Source: DASRVA01 sp050732935 (lineage in GTDB: Bacteria; Gemmatimonadota; Gemmatimonadetes; JACCXV01; JAHWKZ01). From it: a stretch of DNA of 8,551 nt. Every line of letters begins with the position of its first letter. Position 1 is the first letter of the stretch. Below are positions 5,207 through 8,551 of the stretch, piece after piece. The notes below the pieces were generated by a model that was not told the origin of the DNA, did not search any database, and worked only from the letters and a program-made list of their open reading frames with translations. The DNA lies in NCBI GenBank assembly GCA_050732935.1, contig JBOHRW010000044.1, positions 1 to 8,551 on the forward strand, written 5' to 3'. The position numbers and the translations under genes were made by a program.

Positions 5207-5773
5207 ATGGATGCAACCGACAAGCGTGGGGTCCAAGCCGGGCTCCTGACGATCGAGGAGTTCGAGCGCCTTTCCGATGACGGCTGGCGCCGGGAGCTCG
5301 TGCGCGGGCAGGTCATCAAGGAGCCGCCGGCCGGCTTCCGGCACGGCGGGACCGCTGGCCGGATCGCGGGCATCCTCCATTCGTTCGTGAGCGAATACGA
5401 CCTCGGAGAGGTGGTGACGGCTGAGACCGGCTTCGTGCTTTTCGACGAACCACCGACAGTCCGCGCCCCCAACGTGGCGTTCGTCGCCAGAGACAGGCTG
5501 ACGTTCGACCCCGACAGATTCGCTCCCCTCGCCCCCGACCTGGCGGTCGAGATCGTCTCCCCATCCAACACCATGTCGGAGGTTCACGCCAAGGTGGTGG
5601 ACTATCTGGACGCCGGGACGCCGCTCGTATGGGTGGTGGAACCCCGCTCCCGGAGCGTCACCGTCTACCGCTTGCGCAGGGAGATCCGCCTCCTGACCGG
5701 GGACGAAGAGATCGACGTCGGGGCCATCCTGCCGGGCTTGCGGCTGAAGGCATCCGATCTCTTCGGGCGCTAG
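5207..5773 (+). CDS. Uma2-family (DUF820) restriction-endonuclease-like protein
   Basis: A 188-residue Uma2-type protein with a PD-(D/E)xK fold. Recognisable blocks in order: LLTIEEFERLSDDGWRRELV with RGQVIKEPP (13-41), GTAGRIAGILHSF (48-60), VRAPNVAFVARDRL (85-98), DLAVEIVSPSNTM (111-123), AKVVDYLDAGTPLVWVVEP (128-146) and a final ILPGLRLKASDLF. E115 and K129 fit the ExK part of the site, but the position normally Asp in the R-x-P-D-V motif is Asn89 (codon AAC). The start is ATG 5207 with GGAAGAG just upstream; length is normal. Uma2 proteins are widespread in multicopy in cyanobacteria, Chloroflexi and Gemmatimonadota-like genomes, with little known function. No partner gene is obvious. Confidence 0.88.
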   Translation: MDATDKRGVQAGLLTIEEFERLSDDGWRRELVRGQVIKEPPAGFRHGGTAGRIAGILHSFVSEYDLGEVVTAETGFVLFDEPPTVRAPNVAFVARDRLTFDPDRFAPLAPDLAVEIVSPSNTMSEVHAKVVDYLDAGTPLVWVVEPRSRSVTVYRLRREIRLLTGDEEIDVGAILPGLRLKASDLFGR

Positions 5774-5777
5774 AGAC

Positions 5778-6074
5778 CTGGTCTGGAAACTGGGTCCACG
5801 AGCCTTCACCCGTCCGCTCACGCACGAGAAAGCGCTGGCCAATGTCAGCCAGATGCTTCGATTGCCGCAGGTGCGTGTACTCTCGGCGCGCGGCGGGTTC
5901 ATGGATAGCTACATGGAGGCGACCGACGGGATCGTGGTGCGAGGAAACCTCGTCTCCGATGCCCACTTGGTGGCTCTGCTGAAGCAGCATGGAGTGAACG
6001 TCCTGTATTCACGTGATCGCGATTTTTGGAAGTTCGACTTTCTCGAGGTGCGCGATCCCTTCACACGACAGTAG
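5778..6074 (+). pseudogene. Second VapC PIN toxin lacking its N-terminus
   Basis: Directly after the Uma2 stop the frame opens as LGPRAFTRPLTHEKALANV, then LPQVRVLSARGGFMDSYMEA, VVRGNLVSDAHLVALLKQHG and VLYSRDRDFWKFDFLEVRDP, ending at TAG 6072-6074. This is the distal two thirds of a VapC of the type that ends RDFxKFxFLxVRDPF; the SDAHL and DRDF acidic residues are present. The first 45-50 residues, with the first catalytic Asp and the Glu, are absent, and so is the antitoxin. The first in-frame ATG is at 5853, well inside the domain. The break lies within a few bases of the Uma2 stop. As with the vapC fragment at 4010-4334, its intact 3' end faces a permease tail. Confidence 0.75.
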
Positions 6075-6081
6075 CGCCTCA

Positions 6082-6138
6082 CCCCTTCACGCTCCCCCCG
6101 CATCACTCCTTCGATGTAGTACCGCTGTAGCACCAGGA
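6082..6138 (-). pseudogene. Sugar ABC permease C-terminal fragment, copy B
   Basis: The reverse strand gives LLVLQRYYIEGVM, then, allowing one extra base in a run of six Cs (plus strand, about 6099-6104), RGSVKG and TGA. That is the last 18 or so residues of a MalG-type permease, homologous to 4341-4442 and 8356-8551. The extra base breaks the frame. The segment is fused upstream to hicA, whose frame reads through it, and its 3' end lies 7 bases from the stop of the truncated vapC. Confidence 0.75.
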
Positions 6139-6317
6139 GGGGGGACGCCGAGATCCTTGCAGATCTTCCTTGCAAGAATGTCTCGGATCTCGCTGTGGCG
6201 AGGTATTGCGGAACGTCTATTCGAGGCGGGATTGTACCACCAGGAATGCTTGCCGCCCTCGCGAAGAAGCTCGCACCCGTTACTGCGCAAATGGCGCAGC
6301 AACTGGTGACGCTTCAT
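6087..6317 (-). CDS. hicA: HicA-family mRNA interferase toxin with an acquired C-terminal tail
   Basis: Residues 1-61 form a complete HicA domain: MKRHQLLRHLRSNGCELLRE, GGKHSWWYNPASNRRSAIPR, HSEIRDILARKICKDLG, ending VPPP. HicA folds as a double-stranded-RNA-binding-like domain; the catalytic His is H24 in GGKHSWW. Homologues usually stop right after VPPP. Here the frame continues for 15 residues (GATAVLHRRSDAGGA) read out of frame from the permease fragment, ending at TGA 6089-6087. The ATG at 6317-6315 overlaps the hicB stop as ATGA, so toxin translation should be coupled to antitoxin translation. The core is intact, so activity is plausible; the effect of the tail is unknown. Confidence 0.88.
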   Translation of the reverse strand: MKRHQLLRHLRSNGCELLREGGKHSWWYNPASNRRSAIPRHSEIRDILARKICKDLGVPPPGATAVLHRRSDAGGA

Positions 6318-6526
6318 AGCGCGAGGCGTTCTTCAACAAACTGATCTCCGGCCGCTTTGCGCGCCTCTTGACGATTGAAGTCCAGGGCCTCTGAAAGGAC
6401 CTCTCGGAGGCTGGTCATGAGCTCGTCCCTCGTTCGTTCCTGACAGTTGACTCCAGGCACCTCTTCGACCCAGCCGACCCACCAATCCCCATCCTGCTTT
6501 ATCACCGCTGTGTATTCGGCATTCAT
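6314..6526 (-). CDS. hicB: HicB-family antitoxin
   Basis: A 70-residue HicB: MNAEYTAVIKQDGDWWVGWV, EEVPGVNCQERTRDELMTSL, REVLSEALDFNRQEA and an acidic tail. The YTAVI...W-x-G-W-x-EE-x-PGVN-x-Q pattern is the degenerate RNase H-like fold of HicB, which masks HicA. I chose the ATG at 6526 because family members begin a few residues before YTAVI; an upstream in-frame ATG at 6550 adds eight residues (MTLPDGSP) with no family support. No strong ribosome binding site is visible for either. The gene precedes hicA and overlaps it by 4 bases. It is a short HicB without an appended DNA-binding domain, so self-regulation is uncertain. Confidence 0.88.
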   Translation of the reverse strand: MNAEYTAVIKQDGDWWVGWVEEVPGVNCQERTRDELMTSLREVLSEALDFNRQEARKAAGDQFVEERLAL

Positions 6527-6550
6527 CGGCGAACCGTCCGGAAGAGTCAT

Positions 6551-6714
6551 CTGGACAAAGGGCCCGGCTCAGCAACAGGGGAAGAGGACCCGGAGGAGGT
6601 AAGATAGGACTGCCTTATGAACAAAAGCAAAACCGTTCGTGGCTCAAGGAGTCCGAGCGGCTCCCCGATGACTGGAGGCGGGATGCGTCCTCCATGGCTG
6701 AGGTGGGACGGCGA
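6551..6714 (+). other. Gene-free gap holding a coding-like remnant
   Basis: Between divergent hicB and the next antitoxin, one plus-strand frame stays open and reads KQNRSWLKESERLPDDWRRD, then ASSMAEVGRRL, and runs in frame into the RHH antitoxin. It has plausible amphipathic composition but no family I recognise, and its end is covered by the TTGACA -35 box. It may be the tail of a lost gene. An ATG at 6617 after GGAGGAGG opens only a short low-complexity reading frame. Confidence 0.3.
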
Positions 6715-6743
6715 TTGACAGCGGGCCAGTCACCATATATGCT
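6715..6743 (+). promoter_or_regulatory. Strong leaderless promoter of the RHH/VapC pair
   Basis: TTGACA (6715-6720) and TATGCT (6738-6743) are spaced by 17 bases. The antitoxin ATG follows 7 bases after the -10, so the transcript is expected to start at or very near the A of the ATG. A consensus -35 box and no ribosome binding site support a leaderless mRNA. Confidence 0.7.
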
Positions 6744-6754
6744 ACCTTATATGG
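6733..6754 (+). promoter_or_regulatory. Operator inverted repeat over the -10 box and start codon
   Basis: CCATATA (6733-6739) and TATATGG (6748-6754) are perfect inverted arms with an 8-base spacer. They span the -10 box and include the antitoxin ATG, so a bound RHH antitoxin would block RNA polymerase directly. Confidence 0.65.
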
Positions 6755-6993
6755 TACGCACCACCACCAAGACTACCGTGTACCTGGACGCGGCGGACTA
6801 CAGACGCCTCAAGACGCTCGCCCAGGCGGAGGGGCGTAGCGCCGCCGAACTCGTTCGCGAGGCCGTCTCCGAGTATGCCCGGCGAAAGCCTGGGCGAGCC
6901 CGGCCCCGGAGCGTGGGCGCAGGCCACAGCGGGCGGGGTGACCTGTCCGAGCGCGCGGAGGAACTCTTGGCCGGCATAGGACACGACGCGTGA
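6751..6993 (+). CDS. Ribbon-helix-helix antitoxin (CopG/VapB-like)
   Basis: An 80-residue protein, MVRTTTKTTVYLDAADYRRL then KTLAQAEGRSAAELVREAVS and EYARR. A beta-strand TTVYLD followed by two helices with GRSAAELVREA is a textbook RHH domain (residues 4-45). A basic linker and a short C-terminal helix (LSERAEELLAGIG) would contact the toxin. The ATG at 6751 is chosen over an in-frame ATG at 6694, because the latter lies upstream of the -35 box. The stop overlaps the toxin GTG as GTGA. It should bind the inverted repeat at 6733-6754 and neutralise the PIN toxin that follows. Confidence 0.87.
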   Translation: MVRTTTKTTVYLDAADYRRLKTLAQAEGRSAAELVREAVSEYARRKPGRARPRSVGAGHSGRGDLSERAEELLAGIGHDA

Positions 6994-7403
6994 TCGTTGC
7001 GGACACCGGGGCGATTCTCGCCCTGGTCGACGCGGACGACCGCCACCACCGTGTCCTTCTCGACGTGTTCGAGCAGGATCCCGAGGATTGGATGCTGCCG
7101 TGGGCCATTCTCCCGGAAGTGGACTACCTGCTCGCGAGCCATGTCGGTCCCGATGCCGAGTTGGCCTTCCTGCGCGATCTGGCGGAAGGACGCTACGCCG
7201 TGGAGTGGGGCGACCGTACCGATCTGAAGAGAGCATACGAGCTTTGCGATCGGTATCGGGATCTGCGTCTCGGCCTGGTCGACGGGGTCGTCGTGGCGGT
7301 GGCCGAGCGTCTCGGCGCGTCGGGGATCGCAACTCTGGACGAGCGACACTTCGGTGCGATCGAGATCCGCGGTAAGCCCAAGCTGCTCCCGAGGGAACCG
7401 TGA
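6990..7403 (+). CDS. vapC: VapC-type PIN-domain toxin (putative ribonuclease)
   Basis: A 137-residue PIN protein, MIVADTGAILALVDADDRHH, with acidic residues D5, E43 (AILPEVDYLL), D98 (LGLVDGVVVAVAERLG) and D117 (IATLDERHFGAI). The catalytic set and length are complete, so this looks like an intact RNase toxin. It starts at GTG 6990, overlapping the antitoxin stop by 4 bases (GTGA), which implies coupled translation. It converges on the nucleotidyltransferase gene of the next module, leaving only 18 bases between stops and no visible terminator; readthrough transcripts from the two operons may overlap. Confidence 0.9.
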   Translation: MIVADTGAILALVDADDRHHRVLLDVFEQDPEDWMLPWAILPEVDYLLASHVGPDAELAFLRDLAEGRYAVEWGDRTDLKRAYELCDRYRDLRLGLVDGVVVAVAERLGASGIATLDERHFGAIEIRGKPKLLPREP

Positions 7404-7421
7404 GCGCGGATTTCTCCTCGT

Positions 7422-7949
7422 CTATCCCGATTGTTCCGGAACCTCGTGTCCCTCTTCCAAACGTTCGAGGAGTCTCCTCAGCGTGGGCAATGTTACCAGG
7501 TCCTTTTCCCGGCCGGCCGCCTCCTTCGAGCGGATCACGTCGGCGAGAGCGGCCACGGGAACACGGGTGCCGCGTATCGTGATCCTGACCGCATGGCGCA
7601 AGAGGTCCGGATAACCCTGCGTACCCGCGGGCTCGAACGTCAGGTCGAGGTCGCCATGCCGGGTGGTGAGGTTGAGGATCTCCACTCGCGAGAGAAACTC
7701 GGCCGACGGGTCGAACGCAAGCCCTCCGGGGACACCCTCCCTGCGGACACGGGCCTCTAACTGCTCCAGCGCCCCCGCGAGGACGGTCAGGTTGTCCGGA
7801 GTCCTGTCGGGCGTGATATCCACGTCCGTCGTCACGTAAGGGGATCCGTACAGGGTCGCGGCGAGTCCTCCGATGAGGACGTATCGGACCCCGTTCTCTT
7901 CGAGGACCCGAAGCATGGCTTCCGGGTCGAAGGAGCCGGCTTCAGCCAT
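7422..7949 (-). CDS. Nucleotidyltransferase-fold protein, probable toxin of an XRE/NTase pair
   Basis: A 175-residue protein, MAEAGSFDPEAMLRVLEENG, VRYVLIGGLAATLYGSPYVT, TDVDITPDRT, later HGDLDLTFEP and VIRSKEAAGREKDLVTLP. GG at 27-28 with D42-x-D44 and a third acidic group at D100/D102 reproduce the nucleotidyltransferase active site. This layout is common in AbiEii/MNT-like or DUF6036-like proteins, often beside a small HTH protein. The ATG at 7949 lies inside the end of the XRE gene (8-base overlap, different frame) with GGGAG just before it. It is only distantly similar to the nucleotidyltransferase at 2568-3254: the motif is better preserved and the gene order reversed. Substrate and target are unknown. 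Confidence 0.8.
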   Translation of the reverse strand: MAEAGSFDPEAMLRVLEENGVRYVLIGGLAATLYGSPYVTTDVDITPDRTPDNLTVLAGALEQLEARVRREGVPGGLAFDPSAEFLSRVEILNLTTRHGDLDLTFEPAGTQGYPDLLRHAVRITIRGTRVPVAALADVIRSKEAAGREKDLVTLPTLRRLLERLEEGHEVPEQSG

Positions 7950-8268
7950 GCTCCCGGACGAGGGCGGCGCGCCCGGCGCCGATGAAGGCAACCGTACGAG
8001 TGAGTTGATCCAGTCGCTCGGCCGGGCTCAGCGCCAGGCTTCGCTCGATCAGGCTCGACTCTCCGGGATCGCGCTCCCCAAGCGCCACCTGCAGCTCCAG
8101 ACCGCACGCTCGCACCAGCTTTCGGAGCACCTCGAACGATGGCCGTGCGGAACCAACCTCCCAACGCGAGATCGCGGACTGCGTTGTCCCCGTTCGTGTT
8201 GCCAGCTCCGCCTGAGTCAGGCCCGCGCGCAGGCGCGCTTCCCGAAGGATGGAGGCGCTGGATGACAT
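7942..8268 (-). CDS. XRE-family helix-turn-helix antitoxin/regulator
   Basis: A 108-residue protein with an N-terminal XRE HTH at about residues 6-60: ILREARLRAGLTQAELATRT, GTTQSAISRWEVGSARPSFE, VLRKLVRACGLELQVAL. The C-terminal 45 residues (SSLIERSLALSPAERLDQLT and on) form a helical tail often seen in regulators beside nucleotidyltransferases. The ATG at 8268 is chosen because it starts just before the HTH and is preceded by a TATATT -10 box after 7 bases; an in-frame start at 8313 would lie upstream of that promoter. The stop overlaps the next gene by 8 bases. Antitoxin-first order here is opposite to the other NTase/XRE module in the window. Confidence 0.85.
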   Translation of the reverse strand: MSSSASILREARLRAGLTQAELATRTGTTQSAISRWEVGSARPSFEVLRKLVRACGLELQVALGERDPGESSLIERSLALSPAERLDQLTRTVAFIGAGRAALVREHG

Positions 8269-8275
8269 CGAGATC

Positions 8276-8294
8276 AATATAGCAGATGTGCTAT
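8276..8294 (-). promoter_or_regulatory. -10 box and operator of the XRE/NTase operon
   Basis: TATATT on the reverse strand (8281-8276) sits 7 bases before the XRE ATG, again implying a leaderless or near-leaderless transcript. ATAGCA (8279-8284) and TGCTAT (8289-8294) form a perfect inverted repeat with a 4-base spacer overlapping the -10, a likely site for XRE autorepression. The -35 region is not recognisable. Confidence 0.5.
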
Positions 8295-8355
8295 GCGGCG
8301 CACGGGGGCCCAAGCCCCGCGGATTCGGCGCGACGAGCGGTCTCCGCCATGTGCC

Positions 8356-8551
8356 CTACCCCTTCACGCTCCCCATCATCACCCCCTCGATGTAGTAGCG
8401 CTGGAGGGCCAGGAACAGCACCAGCACGGGGAGCACCGTCAACACCGAGCCGGCCATCATGAGCTCGGTGTCCTGGGCGTGCTCGCCGACCAGATTCGCG
8501 AGCGCCACCGGGAGCGTGTACATGTCGCTGTCGGTCAGCACGATCAGGGGC
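8356..8551 (-). CDS. Carbohydrate ABC transporter permease (MalG-type), C-terminal part, 5' end outside window
   Basis: The visible 64 residues, PLIVLTDSDMYTLPVALANL, VGEHAQDTELMMAGSVLTVL, PVLVLFLALQRYYIEGVMMG then SVKG, are the C-terminus of a binding-protein-dependent sugar transport permease of the MalG/UgpE kind. The segment AGSVLTVLPVLVLFLALQ is the last transmembrane helix, and QRYYIEGVMMGSVKG is the standard family ending, closing with TAG at 8358-8356. The rest of the gene and the other transporter subunits should lie to the right. It is the only one of the three permease tails in this window that could belong to an intact gene. It is upstream of, and on the same strand as, the XRE/NTase operon; no terminator is evident between them. 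Confidence 0.88.
   Translation of the reverse strand, partial: PLIVLTDSDMYTLPVALANLVGEHAQDTELMMAGSVLTVLPVLVLFLALQRYYIEGVMMGSVKG

Noticed and set aside
5186..5990. Minus-strand frames over Uma2 and the second VapC fragment
   Set aside because: Antisense shadows; the plus strand carries the conserved Uma2 and PIN motifs.
6694..6750. Upstream ATG for the RHH antitoxin
   Set aside because: It lies before the TTGACA -35 box, and the extra 19 residues are not part of the RHH fold.
4341..8460. Permease-tail repeats as insertion-sequence ends, attC sites or a CRISPR array
   Set aside because: They encode a recognisable permease C-terminus with synonymous divergence, are only three, differ in length and lack a transposase, integrase or spacer pattern.

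Overview
The window is a high-GC bacterial segment dominated by toxin-antitoxin (TA) genes. It carries six recognisable TA pairs, a seventh antitoxin cut by the left edge, a lone Uma2-type nuclease, and the broken remains of three more toxins. The only clear housekeeping-type genes are a secreted PHP-domain phosphohydrolase and the 3' end of a MalG-type sugar ABC permease at the right edge. The lineage cannot be fixed from the sequence. The GC-rich codon use, the exported PHP hydrolase, the sugar permease and the stacked VapBC modules would suit a Gemmatimonadota- or Acidobacteriota-like organism, but that is inference.

Layout, left to right: a partial ribbon-helix-helix (RHH) antitoxin (-); a Phd/VapC pair (-); the PHP hydrolase (-) with a scrap of a Cys/Met-metabolism PLP enzyme upstream; a nucleotidyltransferase/XRE pair (+) behind a good promoter; a decayed BrnT (-) head to head with a VapC that has lost its 5' part (+); a 34-codon permease tail (-); a FitAB-like pair (+) whose toxin start codon reads ATA; a Uma2 nuclease (+) with Asn at the usual catalytic Asp; a second VapC lacking its 5' part (+); an 18-codon permease tail (-) running into hicA; hicBA (-); an RHH/VapC pair (+); an XRE/nucleotidyltransferase pair (-); and the permease gene itself (-).

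The permease 3' end occurs three times in the same orientation. Its copies differ mostly at synonymous positions, so they look like tails of distinct paralogous permeases that later lost their 5' parts. Two copies abut the intact 3' ends of VapC toxins that have lost their N-termini. The region therefore looks like an archipelago where TA cassettes and permease 3' ends have been repeatedly joined and trimmed, with several toxins inactivated (lost start, lost catalytic residues, frameshift, nonsense codons).

Within pairs, antitoxin and toxin usually overlap by a few bases and are probably translationally coupled. Three pairs or operons appear to have leaderless or near-leaderless starts, with inverted or direct repeats over the -10 or start codon that would suit autoregulation. 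I see no tRNA, rRNA, CRISPR array, transposase, integrase or convincing terminator.
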